From: Ahaetulla prasina
Taxonomy: Eukaryota > Chordata > Lepidosauria > Squamata > Colubridae
Assembly: GCF_028640845.1 (NCBI RefSeq)
Contig: NC_080543.1
Coordinates: 94,105,825 to 94,169,824 of the forward strand
Direction: 5' to 3'
DNA length: 64,000 nucleotides
Positions within the stretch are counted from its first letter, which is position 1, and each line of letters begins with the position of its first letter. Below the pieces are notes generated by a model. It saw only the letters and a list, made by a program, of their open reading frames with translations, was not told the DNA's origin and ran no database searches. Shown one piece after another: positions 1 through 10,390 of this stretch. Both the position numbers and the translations under genes were made by a program.

Positions 1-1094
1 TTGCTCATTTGTGTCCCTGATTGCATCAGTTTATAAGTAATGAGTAAAACCCAGTTTTCAGTCAAATAAGCAAAGTGTCAAATGTCATGCTTCTATTATT
101 TGTTTCTGCTACATAAAGCAGTGTATATAATGAAAAAGTGGTCTCCTTCAAATTAACACTGCATTGAATATGTAATATAAAACTTTCTGCTTGGGAATGC
201 AGACTTAAAACAAACAAAGCCAGCTCTAAATATAGTGCTCTTCTGAGACCTTTCTTTTACTTCTGATCTTAAAAAGGAAGATGCTTTGAATAGTTCTTGA
301 GAAGTTTGCCTCCTGACCTCACCAACCACTTGTCTTGACTTCTGATAATAGGTAATTGGGAAATATAATTATAGAATACATTTATTCAGAACAAAAGCCA
401 TTGTGTTTTCTGAAATGAAGAATTTAATAGGTTTTCTCAACAGTTATTTCCCTCCTCTTCTATTTAAAGCAGGCTTTATTTATTTATTTATTTATTTATT
501 TGTAGCTTAGATTAATACAATCAATTTTAGACTAATTGAAATTAATAGGTTAGTCATGCCTCATTTAAGTTCCATTAATTCCAGTTACTTTAATATGACG
601 GACAACCCATTGAAGTTGTGCTGAATCCAAACTCTTACAGTATAAATTTACATTGGAATATTTGTTTTCAAATTCCCATTGGCTTCAAAGGGTTGTAAAT
701 TATTTTAAATGTTCTCAGCTGGGTATTTTTTATGCAGGTATTGTGATCATGTGTCTTGAAGAACTTGGTCCTTCCAGCTGTTTTTGAATGTTCTGTGTTG
801 GCATGTAGATCTCTTTGTTAGCCAATTTTGAATTGTAGCAGATGCGTTCAGCTGACAGAAGATAACTTCTGTCAAATATAGCTTGTTCCTGATTCTAACA
901 ACTTCTAATGACTTCTTTAAATTTAGGATTCTTCTAAATCTAAAACTAACTCAAAAAAATTGTACTGGACTCTTCACTCACCTTACACCAATAAACCAAC
1001 AATTTCTAGCCCAATCCAATGTTTTTTTTCTCCACAAAATATTTCCACTCTTTTTCTGTACCTTGTGTCCAACTACAAAGCACAAAACACAATA
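1..1094. other. AT-rich unannotated stretch
   Basis: No convincing gene, RNA or repeat end is visible apart from the (TTTA)n tract at 476-502. The short open frame at 883-1095 has no recognisable domain and looks like chance. Confidence 0.5.
476..502. repeat. (TTTA)n microsatellite
   Basis: About seven uninterrupted TTTA units. Read on the minus strand it is a TAAA run like the tails of LINEs in this window, but no recognisable LINE 3' end adjoins it. Confidence 0.9.
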
Positions 1095-1962
1095 AAGGTA
1101 GTCCTTGATTTATGACCATAATGGAATTTGCCTGTTACAGTTGCAAGTTGGGTCAGTTATTAAATTAAGTGCCATTGTGATTGTCTTGCTTAATGGCTCC
1201 TGTCCCTGTTATCCCTGATGGGGTTGTTAAGTGACCATGCAGGTGGTTAATTAGAGCATGGGGTGCCTCAGGGATTGGGAAGGGCATGGAAGGCTTAGTG
1301 AAGGCTCAGGTCCACATTGCAGTACTCCCCAGCTCACACATGGCCTGCTCCAGGCCTCCCAATGACTCCCCCACCTGCAGCATCTTGTGTTCCACTTCCC
1401 ATTCCAACTCTCAAAGTTTCCACAGACCTTCTCTACTTCTCACAGTGTCGTCCCAATTGCATCTCCTCCCAAAATGGAGCTCACTTCCAGGATGGCCAGC
1501 CATGCAGCCTAAGGAGCGTGAGAAATGATGGACCTCTCCTTTCCCAATGCTATCTCCAGAGCTGTGAAATGGTGCCCACTTCCAGGATGGAGCCATTCAG
1601 CCTCCTCTGTGTAGGAAGACCATGCAATGAAGTGGCCACTTCCAGAAGAAGATCTATAGTACTGAAAAGATAAGAGAGCAACTCGTGAAGGAGGTGGGAG
1701 GAGAGTCTGTGACCCAGCTGGGTGGGAAGAAGATCCAAGTCCTGTGGGGATCTAGTGGGGCAGGAGGGGGTGAGATAGGTAGTAAGGCTGCTGCAGCATC
1801 TCTATGGTCACTCAAGGAATTTCAAAGCACCCAAATTTTATTTATCTATTTGGGAGTGCTTCAGCAGGTGTAACTTCATGCAGGGGTTGTAAGCCTCTTT
1901 GTTCAGCACTATTGAAATTTCAAATAGTCACTAAAAAACAATCTTAAATTGACGACTACCTA
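1095..1962. mobile_element. Non-autonomous DNA transposon, AGGTAGTCC family, long copy
   Basis: The left end (AGGTAGTCCTTGATTTATGAC) and right end (GACGACTACCTA) are inverted versions of the termini seen at 29575 and 31081-31460. Those copies sit at TA dinucleotides, so a Tc1/mariner-like origin is my inference. The GC-richer interior contains an imperfect tandem duplication around CACTTCCAGGATGG (about 1480-1640). Open frames inside it have no transposase motif, so it is non-coding. The ends here are degenerate and the TA duplication is not clean. Confidence 0.6.
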
Positions 1963-2329
1963 TGGTGTAATGGGTATGTATGTTTATATAAACATATGCA
2001 AGCAAACATATATAAAACCTATCCAAAGGAAGCAAAATAATTGACTACCTCTTTCCAGAAATAGAAAGGTAGGTACAGCAGCTGGGAAATTATCCAGTAG
2101 AAGAATGTGGTAGCTTAATATTCCGGCTGAATATCATCTAAGTTGTTACAAGAAATTAAACAGAAATTTCATAAGCCACTATTGCAAAATAGGCAATATA
2201 GTAATCATAACCTTTTTCCAGTCCAGATGTCAGCAAAATAACATGTCCCATTTTAACCCTTTTGAAATCAACCGACTTGATGTTCCCTCTTTTTATGTAC
2301 CACAATCTTGCTCTTTAATACATTCTGAT

Positions 2330-2697
2330 CAGTGGTGGGATTCAGCCAGTTCACACCTATTCGGGAGAATCGGTTGTTAACTTTCTAAGCAGTGCAGAGA
2401 ACCGGTTGTTGGAAGAAATCTTGTTGTTTTTTTTCACTTTACAGGGCTAATCCTGTAAGGAAGGCAGGAAGGAAACATTCTGGTGTTGTTTCTAGCCTAA
2501 TCTTTATTGCCCTGCTTACAGAAACTGCCTCTCTGGTTAACCCTTATTACATTGTAACAGCTAAGGCGAAGCGCCCTTCGACCTGAGTGACGTTGAGTTG
2601 GCCATGCCCACACAGTCACATGAACACCGAGCCACGCCTACCCAGCTGGTCATTAGGGAAGACAACCGGTTGTTAAATTATTTGAATCCCACCACTG
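2330..2697. mobile_element. hAT-type MITE with 8-bp target duplication
   Basis: Terminal inverted repeats CAGTGGTGGGATTCA (left) and TGAATCCCACCACTG (right) are flanked by a perfect 8-bp duplication, ATTCTGAT, at 2322-2329 and 2698-2705. CAG-starting termini with 8-bp duplications are the hAT hallmark. The 368-bp interior contains AACCGGTTGTTA motifs near both ends and no transposase, so it depends on a transposase in trans. Copies of the same family occur at 28910-29046, 58349-58625 and 59879-60461. Confidence 0.9.
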
Positions 2698-2705
2698 ATT
2701 CTGAT

Positions 2706-3527
2706 GATTGTTGTTTCTTATTCCAAATATCTTCACTACTTCAAATAGCCTACTTTGTAAATCCAGCAAAAATAAATTATTCCAATTGCTCTCTGGGATT
2801 GACATTTTTAATTTCTTTCTTAATTTTTAAAACCCCATCCAATTTTTTAAATGACAAATCTTGTTCAAAAACTTGTTCGTGTTTTTGGATAAATTTTGTT
2901 GCATATCTATTTCTTTAACATTTCTTCTAGAAACAGATTGTATAACATGGAGCACAGCTTGGGTGATCTCATGTCCTGTCTTTGTCCAGAGATGCTTGAA
3001 GGAGCTGATATAGTCATTGACTCCTTAGCCACAAGCATTGGTTCCAATTTTGGCGGAACGATCTTCAGTCTACCACTTTTCCCCAGAAGCAATGTAAAGT
3101 AATTATCTTGGAAAAATTTCTTCTAGGTTCACAAGTTGTCTCATTAGTTTGCAAAATGTAAGTACAAATGTTTCCAGTTTGTTCCAATTTTCACAAGATG
3201 TTAGCAAAGAGGTGGAATAAATATTTCACAAAAGGATATGGTGTAAATGTATTTAAACACTAACACAATGCTTGACATTAAACTATAAAGCACACTGCAT
3301 TCAGATTCAATACAAGCACACTCCTATGCTGAACTCCTGAAGCTGAGTTAATTAGACATTCCATATCTTTGGCATGACTATTTGTACATTGCCTATAAAT
3401 GTTCTGCAGTAAAGAATATTTACCTTTCATCAGCAAAGATTATTTTGTGATCAGCAGCAATGATTTCATGTGATTTTGCCACAATAAAGATATCATCTTT
3501 TCAGTTGCTACTTTCTGATCACTTATT
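2706..3527. other. Unannotated stretch with a possible degraded minus-strand ORF
   Basis: The minus-strand frame at 2907-3092 (61 codons) and the A-rich minus-strand sequence on its left have a lysine-rich, coiled-coil look reminiscent of L1 ORF1. I cannot align it confidently to the L1 at 13-16 kb. No other structure was seen. Confidence 0.25.
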
Positions 3528-3803
3528 TGGGTTGGTGGGCATGGCTTGGTAGGCATGGCTTGGTGGGCGTGGCAGGGGAAGGATACTGCAAAATCCCCAT
3601 TCCCTCCCACTCCTGGGGGAAGGATATTGCAAAATCTTCATCCCATCCCCACTCCTGTGGGAAGGATACTGCAAAATCCCCATTCCCTCCCCACTCTGGT
3701 GCCAGCCAGAGATGGTATTTGCCGGTTCTCCGTACTGGTCAAAATTTCCACTACCAGTTCTCCAGATCTTGTCAAAACTTTTTATTCAGAGATTTCACCC
3801 CTG
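3528..3803. mobile_element. hAT-type MITE, left end lost
   Basis: The right terminus GATTTCACCCCTG ends at 3803 and matches the right end of the hAT element at 53433-54466. The interior, with TGGGCATGGCTTGG blocks and CCAGAGATGGTATTTGCC, matches the complement of the complete element at 49365-49631. No left inverted repeat or target duplication remains. About three 40-42-bp tandem units beginning GGAAGGATA lie at 3577-3700. Confidence 0.7.
3577..3700. repeat. Tandem repeat, about 41-bp unit x3, inside hAT MITE
   Basis: Three units each contain GGAAGGATA(C/T)TGCAAAATC followed by a C-rich spacer. The related element at 49365-49631 has one unit, so the expansion is private to this copy or its sublineage. 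Confidence 0.75.
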
Positions 3804-5102
3804 AATAAAACAATTCATGTATCTGAACAGCTATCTTGGGTTTTTTTATTGCATAAGCATGTCCTAAGGTTCAGTGTCACTGTTTGACCCTCTGGTAATT
3901 CAGATATTCTTGTATTATGAATAATTTCAGTTTACTATGATTACAGGCATATTTTTTCTAAAGTGTTCACAACTCTTTGTCACTAACGTATCATTAAAAA
4001 TGAATTGTACTGCACACTTTAAAATAATGATTTCTTGTTTGATATCTTCTCTTTATAAATAGCAATACCAGTGTAAACAAAATATAATGTCCTTCCTTCT
4101 TCTTTCTATAGTTCACCAGTATAACATAGGAAATTTCTTCTCAATAAGTTAAATAGCTGGATGACTTTTACCACCCAGAAGGTAGTTAAAAATGTCAGTG
4201 CTTCCCACTTCAGCAACTGAAAATTATTTTATTCCCTTGATCTGAATAAAATATCCACATAGGACTGAAAAAAAATCCCCAATTCTCAATATTATTTAAA
4301 TATTCTAAGGGAAAAATATCAATACATATTTTATACAAATATTTAAAAAATGACTGCATAAGCCTCACTAGCATTCAAAGAAGTCATTCCCAATTGAATT
4401 TAGGCAGTTTTCATTTTTCTGTGGGATCAGTCCTCATCCTATGAAAGAATAGTATAGAAATGAGGAAAATTTGAAAACAGCAGGGGATAATGTCATGTAA
4501 ACTCCAATATATAACAATTTGCTGTAAGAAAAGGTCAAATCAAGATCATAAATGATCAAAGGATCTGAACACAAACCAGCCATGATTATAATGACCTTGT
4601 ACAAATGCATTGTGGACACTCATTGGAAATACTGGATACAGTTTTGGCATAAGTTTACAAAGGTATAAAATTGATACAAGAGAGGAACCAAAATAATTAG
4701 CAGCCATGCAACTATGTCTCTATGAGGAAAGATTATTTCATTTTTATTTCAAGATTTATTTCATTTTTCCTTTAACATGGGAATCTTTAAATTGAGAAGA
4801 CTACAATTTTTCAAAAGCAATTAATGAAGGCCTTTGCTTCATTAACTACTGTATCAATTGAACTTCCATTTGTTGAGTGAAGCAGTGAGAGAAGACTACC
4901 CAGCTCAAGTTTCTCACCAAGTAAGACCAACACTCTCTTATCGATTATACTGTTTTATCATGATCCATAATGTCATATTTAAAGGTAAAGCTAAACTTTC
5001 ATATTCAAAATTGTCATCCATCCAGTTCTATCTTGCATCTACCATATTACATTCTGAACTCCGATAAAAGTAGATGAATTTTACAAAGTACTTATTTTAC
5101 GA
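3804..5102. other. AT-rich unannotated stretch
   Basis: No gene-like frame, repeat terminus or RNA structure recognised. Confidence 0.5.
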
Positions 5103-5813
5103 AGTTTTCTCTGGTAATGCTATACTCCAAACTAGGGCACATAAAACCTTTGCCAGACCTATTTTTAATTACTGCTCACCTGCCTGGAACCCCTCACTGT
5201 ATTTCAGACATCAATACATTAGAGAGGGTGCAGAGATATTTTACTAGAAGAGTACTCAAATCTTCTGCTCGAAATAAAATTCCCTATACCACCAGACTTG
5301 AAATTTTAGGTCTAGATAGCCTCGAACTACGTTGTCTACATTTTACCTATCCTTAGTTCATATGATTATTTACCAAAATGTTCTACCTGTAAATCAGTAC
5401 TTTAATTTCAACCATAATAACACAAGGGCTATCACTAGATTTAAACTCAATGTAATTCATTCTAATCTTAATTGTAGGAAATATGACTTCTGCAATAGAG
5501 TAGTAAATGTCTGGAACAGTCTACCTGATCCTGTTGTTAGTCTCTCTAATCCCCATATCTTTCATGGTAAATTGTCTACTGTGGACCTTTCATGTTTCTT
5601 AAGAGGCCCCTAAGGGAGCATGCATAAGCGCATCAGCGTGCCTACCGTCCCGGTCCTACTCTTCCCAATTATATGTAATCATTCTATGTGTTTATGGCTA
5701 TGTTTTGCCAATTTATATCCTTTTTTTGTGTGTGCCAAAATTTTTTCATGTGTCCACGTCTGTGTCTACTCTGTAACTTGTTTTCTTGTATTTGTTGATA
5801 AATAAATAATAAA
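5103..5813 (+). mobile_element. LINE 3' end, (AAAT)n-tailed family
   Basis: This is a 5'-truncated copy of the LINE family seen at 18323-18590, 24108-24931, 34591-35362 and 52690-55637. The translated C-terminal region of the reverse-transcriptase protein is visible in two frames (5117-5356 and 5332-5613), with the family motifs ERVQRYFTRRVL and TRLEILGL. The frames are broken by indels. The 3' UTR carries the family signature GCATGCATAAG..GCGTGCCTACCG and ends in an AAATAAATAAT tail. I place the family in the Jockey/CR1/L2 group on the RT core of the longest copy. Confidence 0.85.
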
Positions 5814-6003
5814 TATACTCCCAATTGGTTAACACCCAGGATGGAAATGGGACAGGATTTCCAAGCCTCTTCTGCTATGGTCATGCAATTATTTGAATCA
5901 ATGATAACCAGCATCTACCTGGCACCTGCCTATCAAAATGGATCATGTTCCACTCCTGATTGGAGAGTAAATACAAAAAGTAAGGATAAGTTGCTGAACA
6001 TTG

Positions 6004-6294
6004 GTAACTTCCTTCCTGGATGTCTTAGTCTACAGGAAACCCAATGGCTCCCTAGGACACACCATCTACCAGAAGAAAACACACACAAACCGCTATCTGC
6101 ACGCACTCTCACACCACCACCCAGCACAGATCAACTCCATAGCCAAGACACTCATCTTCAGAACAAAATGCTTAGCTGACGAACAACACCTAAAAACCGA
6201 ACTACACACTCTCACTAATGTACTAACATCCAATGGATTCCAAAGAAATAAGATTACCAAACTAATCCAAAAAGAGCCCCCCACTAAAATCTAA
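6004..6294 (+). pseudogene. Penelope-like reverse transcriptase, C-terminal fragment
   Basis: The frame opens with SFLDVLVYRKPNGSLGH and continues with THTNRYLHALSHHHPAQ, the conserved Penelope RT segment just after the catalytic core (FLDV..R..G, then THTnrYL..HHP). The catalytic DD motif and all upstream palm and fingers blocks are missing, so the fragment cannot polymerise. It ends at a stop at 6294 and the protein continues in another frame toward the GIY-YIG domain. Confidence 0.85.
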
Positions 6295-6419
6295 GACAGA
6301 GAACAAGAAAACGGCACAGCCCTCCTCCCATATATAAAAGGCACCACAGACAGAATCAGCAAGATCCTCCACAAACACAAAGACAGCATTCTGCACAAAC
6401 CGAAAAATATCCACCATCC

Positions 6420-7174
6420 TAAGAAACCCCAAAGACAAAATTGAGTTAGAAAATCAAAGAGTATATGAAATCCCATGCACCACCTGTCCCTCCACATACA
6501 TTGGACAAACCAACAGAAGAATAAGTGCACGTATTGAAGAACACAAGAACTCAGTCAAAAAAGAGAAACCAACTTCTTCCCTGGTCCAACACTTTAAAGT
6601 CACAGGACATGATATTGACTTTAAAAAGACCAGAACTATCGCCAAAACTAAACACTTTAACAACAGAATAATCAGAGAAGCCATTGAGATAGAAAAACGC
6701 CCACACAGCATGAACAAACGAGATGATACCTCCCGCCTACCAGCCATTTGGAAACCTGCCCTTATTTACAAACGAGTCCCTAACATGAGGAATGACACCA
6801 GACCCACACTCACGAGGTCCACACAGGATGTCACCACCGCACATCCACCCAGAAAGCAGACCCAAACCCACACTGATCATGAAGCACGACCAAGGACCAG
6901 AAGCCAGACCGCAGCTGCAACATTAGCCATTTCAAACCCCTCCAATCCATACATGCAGCAGACTGACACCCACTATGAAGATGTAGCACGACCACAAAGC
7001 CAAACAACAGCTATGCAGCTCACCAGCTCAAATTCCCCTGCAACTCAGACTAATCTGAGCACAACCAAGCCCCCACCCAAACAGGACACCCCCCCAGCCA
7101 ATCAGAGCACAAAAAACCCCCATCCAATCAGAGCACAGTCAAGCTCCCACCCAATCAGTTCAAACCCCCACTAG
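6420..7174 (+). pseudogene. Penelope-like GIY-YIG endonuclease domain and C-terminal tail
   Basis: VYEIPCTTC at about 6461 and TYIGQTNRRISAR at about 6494 match the GIY-YIG module of Penelope elements, including the upstream Cys pair. EEHKNSV and a later HFNNRIIREAIEI segment follow. In active elements this domain nicks DNA to prime reverse transcription. After about 6800 the frame becomes Thr/Pro/Gln-rich and includes repeats of a PIRAQ/PNQS-like phrase encoded by an imperfect CCAATCAGAGCACA repeat; this may be non-coding terminus read through. Frame differs from the RT block, so the protein is broken. Confidence 0.8.
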
Positions 7175-7319
7175 CAGTTAAAAAGGAAGAAACAGCTGCA
7201 ATCACACATTGCTCCCAGAAGCACGAAGCTGAAGCCTGAAGATGATGAATGAGACTTCGTTGAAACGTCACCAAGACACTTCCAATTTTACGCAGGAGAA
7301 AACCCGAATAACCAAAGAC

Positions 7320-7322
<3 letters not shown>
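7079..7322 (+). repeat. Left arm of Penelope 3'-end inverted repeat
   Basis: About 245 bp starting at AAACAGGACAC and running to ACCAAAGACCTACA recurs as reverse complement at 7402-7650 with few differences. The spacer is mainly (AC)n. The arms hold the 3' non-coding end of the Penelope element, including the hammerhead-like core. Confidence 0.9.
7230..7270 (+). ncRNA. Hammerhead-ribozyme-like core in Penelope terminus
   Basis: CTGAAGA (7236-7242) fits the CUGANGA box. It is followed by a small hairpin, AATGA-GACT-TCGTT (7248-7261), and then GAAAC (7262-7266) and GTC (7267-7269). Hammerhead motifs in Penelope-like termini are established in the literature, often with very short helix III that works as a dimer. 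Helix I is not evident from the flanks, so activity of this copy is doubtful. Confidence 0.45.
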
Positions 7323-7369
<47 letters not shown>

Positions 7370-7371
7370 AC
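7323..7371. repeat. (AC)n microsatellite in inverted-repeat spacer
   Basis: About 22 nearly uninterrupted CA units between the two Penelope arms, followed by CATACACACATG. Confidence 0.95.
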
Positions 7372-7401
7372 ATGTTTTCTGAGGTTTTCGCGGATGTTTG
7401 T

Positions 7402-7650
7402 ATGTAGGTCTTTGGTTATTCGGGTTTTCTCTCGCATAAAATTGGAGGTGTCGGCGACATTTCAACGAAGTCTCATTCGTCATCTTCAGGCTTCAGTTTC
7501 GTGCTTCTGGGAGCAATGTGTGATTACAGCTGTTTCTTCCTTTTTAACTGCTAGTGGGGGTTTGAACTGATTGGGTGGGAGCTTGGCTGTGCTCTGATTG
7601 GATGGGGGTTTTTTTGTGCTCTGATTGGCTGGGGATGTGTCCTGTTTGGA
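7402..7650 (-). mobile_element. Inverted copy of Penelope 3' end
   Basis: This is the reverse complement of 7079-7322 with scattered substitutions. The hammerhead-like core is present in reverse between about 7455 and 7489, with GAAATGTC instead of GAAACGTC. It gives a tail-to-tail arrangement. Between 7374 and 7402 it also contains the CCGCGAAAACCTCAGAAAA segment (as complement) that is absent from the left arm but present at 7700-7734. Confidence 0.88.
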
Positions 7651-7659
7651 CATACTGCA

Positions 7660-7836
<177 letters not shown>

Positions 7837-7934
7837 TACAATACATACATAAATACATATGCACATATATGCACACATATGCACAGATAGATAGCTTGCC
7901 TGGCTGCCTTCCTGCTTGGGTTTAGTTGAAACTT

Positions 7935-8155
7935 AATAACAACAGCATTTAGACTTATACACGAGTGCTTTACTGCATTCTCTGAGTGGTTTACAAAGTC
8001 ATCATATCGCTTCCAATAATCTGGATCCTCATTTTATCAACCTCAGAAGGATAGAAGGCTGAGTCAACCTCAAACCCTATTAGGATCAAACTCCAGACTG
8101 TGTGCAGAGTTTAGTCTGCAATACTGCATTCTAACCACTGTTCCCTTAAGGGCAC
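7935..8155 (-). mobile_element. tRNA-derived SINE with L2/CR1-type tail
   Basis: On the minus strand it reads GTGGTTAGAATGCAGTA (A-box region), then GAGTTTGATCC (degenerate B box), then the core GACTCAGCCTTCTATCCTTC and a 3' region including GTATAAGTCTAAATGCTG. The same core occurs at 36974-37168 and, more diverged, at 27085-27380. RNA polymerase III transcription from the tRNA-like head is the known mode for such SINEs. Confidence 0.75.
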
Positions 8156-8159
8156 CTTA

Positions 8160-9130
8160 ATGATATCATTTGGTCATCCAGAATCAGAAATGATTGATTC
8201 GGTATCATCAGCATATTGATGAAACCTTGACCTGTGATAATGGTTGACATCACCCAGCAACTTCATGCAGATGTTAAATAAAAGTGGAAAGAGATTAGAC
8301 CTCTAAACATCACTTCAAAGTAAGTTTCTCTGCACTTACCAACACAGACTAGAACTGGCCCTAGTATCATCACAATCCCATGCTTCCCCTCCAAATCTCC
8401 AGAACTGATCCAAAAGAATAACATAACAAAAGGCATCAAAAGCCACTGACGTATCAAGGAGGGCTAGAATGGATACACCACCTCCATCACGCCCCACTAG
8501 AGCAGGGGCCCTGAACTCCTGGGCCATGACTGACCTGTGCAAATGGTGGGTGAGTGCGTGAGTTCATACAGATCCACTTCCGCAAGCAACAGGCATGCAC
8601 ACTTGCACACAAAATTCTGTGCACACAAGCACACAAGCACACACATGCAATACTTGCATGGAATCCTCCCCTCCCCCCATGCTGACAGTGCTAGGCTGCA
8701 AAGCCAGAAAGGTTGGTGAACTACTGCACTAGAGGTTGTCCTCAAGGTCCAGCAATGCAATCTCACAGCTATAACCAGGTCTAAATCTTGACTGAAAAGA
8801 ATCCAAACAACCCATTTCTTCCAGGAAGTGCAAATTATCAATCTTCTTAACATTTTTTTCTAAAATGGGAACACTGCACACAGGCAAAGTGTTCCCAGGC
8901 AATATGGTGGGTTAAGAAATGATCTGTTGTGGAGATGGCAGATCACCACCTCTTTCAAGGCAGGTAGAACCACCCTTCTTACAAAGTGGCATTAACCATT
9001 CCATGGACCTCCTGGAAAGCCTTGACCCAAAACTCACAGCTCCCAAGACCTTGTCCACATCATTAGGACTAACAGGTTTAAACTCTTCCCAGATAACTGG
9101 GCAAGACCATGCTTGAGATACCTCCATAGA
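8160..9130 (-). mobile_element. Degraded L2 LINE, reverse-transcriptase region
   Basis: Translating the minus strand gives ILALLDTSVAFDA (RT block A) and FHQYADDTE, whose YADD catalytic motif lies at 8204-8215, preceded by PLLFNICMKLLGDV. These are diagnostic of L2-type RTs (LLDLSAAFDT.., HQYADDTQLY). Stops and frameshifts are numerous. A hAT element is inserted at 8503-8726. The region to about 10390 may be the upstream part of the same L2, but I could not identify its endonuclease. Confidence 0.75.
8503..8726. mobile_element. hAT-type MITE nested in L2
   Basis: It begins CAGGGGCCCTGAACTCC and ends GGTTGGTGAACTACTG, with a perfect 8-bp duplication CACTAGAG at 8495-8502 and 8727-8734. Removing it restores continuity of the antisense L2 RT. 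The inverted repeats are imperfect, and the interior is CA-rich. No coding capacity. Confidence 0.85.
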
Positions 9131-10390
9131 ACTTGTGCCACAAGAATCAAAACTTGAGTGAATTCACTTTATTCTGACAGACAGATAGGACAATCCTCAT
9201 AGTAGTCCTGTAAATGTTTCCCAAACCATCTTTACCCAGGGGACAGTGTATCATCTTAAAAAGAACCACTGGCTAGCCACTGATGCAATAAGAGCAGGAA
9301 AAATAAGAAAGTTTTGTTGCTCCTATCACCACAATGTAATGCAGAAAAAACAGCTCTTACCATGTTTGATCAGGTTCACTTTTCATTTTGCTCCAATGGC
9401 AACCTAGGCATCTCTTGTGTCACTTCATCATCTAGAATTCCTGAAACCAGATGCTGCAACTAAGAACTCCAAGGCCAAAAAAGGAGTAATTTGTACATGA
9501 CAAGAGATTGATAGTGGTCCATTGTAGTGAACAAATTCCAGTTAATGTCTCCACAGCCTCAGAATGAAAACAAGATCCATTGTGCAACTTTCACTGTAAT
9601 TCAGACCACAGGTAACATGGACTGGATCTCTAGTTGCCATAAACTTGCAAGCAGTCTCTAAGTGAGGCAGAATTAAAGTCTGTCATTAACTGTGGGGAGT
9701 AAGAAAGGTGGCCTTAACAGATATGCAGGATTTATTGCCCAGGCAAAAGTGGCCAAAGCATTTTTAAAGTTCATAATAAGATAATATTCAGAAACAGATC
9801 AGACAGATATGCCCTAATTTACTGAATTCACAATCGGAATTAGACGATTCTGTTACTATTGCCAAACTCAATAAATGTAGCTTTAGACTTGCTGTGGAGT
9901 TGATTTCTTGGCCTGGTAAAACTTCTTGGGTTGACAATAATCCAAGCCTGGGGAATTCAATCTGGCCAATCTTGAGCACCTTCAGAAGGTTGCCATGCAA
10001 CAGTGAGGCTGGTATACTAGCATCAGTCTCCTCTGATTCCTACAGCCCAAATTTGCAAACAGTCTCTCCCAAATGCTATTTGTGGCACAGTGCCACAGAA
10101 GCCATCTGATTTTCTCTAATAAAAATGCCTATGTTCCTACCCCAGCCTGACAACTGGTTCAACACACAACATTTTACAAGACACATCTCTAAGACAGGAC
10201 CCCCTCTCCTCAGTGTCTGGCCCGGTTTCAGGACTGAAAGCTAGATCTTGTCTATGATTAGATTGTGGATGAAGAAACTTTATTATAGCTAATTGTACAT
10301 TAAGTAGCAACAGCCAAAAACCAGGGCCTCTGGTGTCCTGATTAAAAGACTGTGAGAGAGAGCACATAGGACTAGAAGACAAAATCAGTA
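9131..10390 (-). other. Possible upstream L2 remnant, unresolved
   Basis: Base composition is less AT-rich than the flanks and sequence continues from the L2 RT without a clear boundary. Short open frames on both strands (for example 9788-10000 and 10137-10382) have no recognisable domain. I infer an old L2 5' portion only by position. Confidence 0.3.

Larger units (their letters stand above)
5860..7322 (+). mobile_element. Penelope-like element, 5'-truncated
   Basis: The order is a reverse-transcriptase tail (6004-6294), a spacer, a GIY-YIG endonuclease (about 6420-6830), then a Pro/Gln/Thr-rich tail and 3' non-coding DNA. This RT then GIY-YIG order is the signature of Penelope-like retroelements. 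Frames are interrupted between the RT and endonuclease blocks, so the copy is dead. The 5' boundary is uncertain: the reading frame is not recognisable before about 6000. The 3' end is duplicated in inverted orientation at 7402-7650. Confidence 0.85.

Noticed and set aside
6291..6747. Minus-strand frames of 79 and 97 codons
   Set aside because: Shadows of the Penelope endonuclease on the plus strand.
8497..8853. 118-codon minus-strand frame
   Set aside because: Runs through the nested hAT element within L2; no domain spans it.
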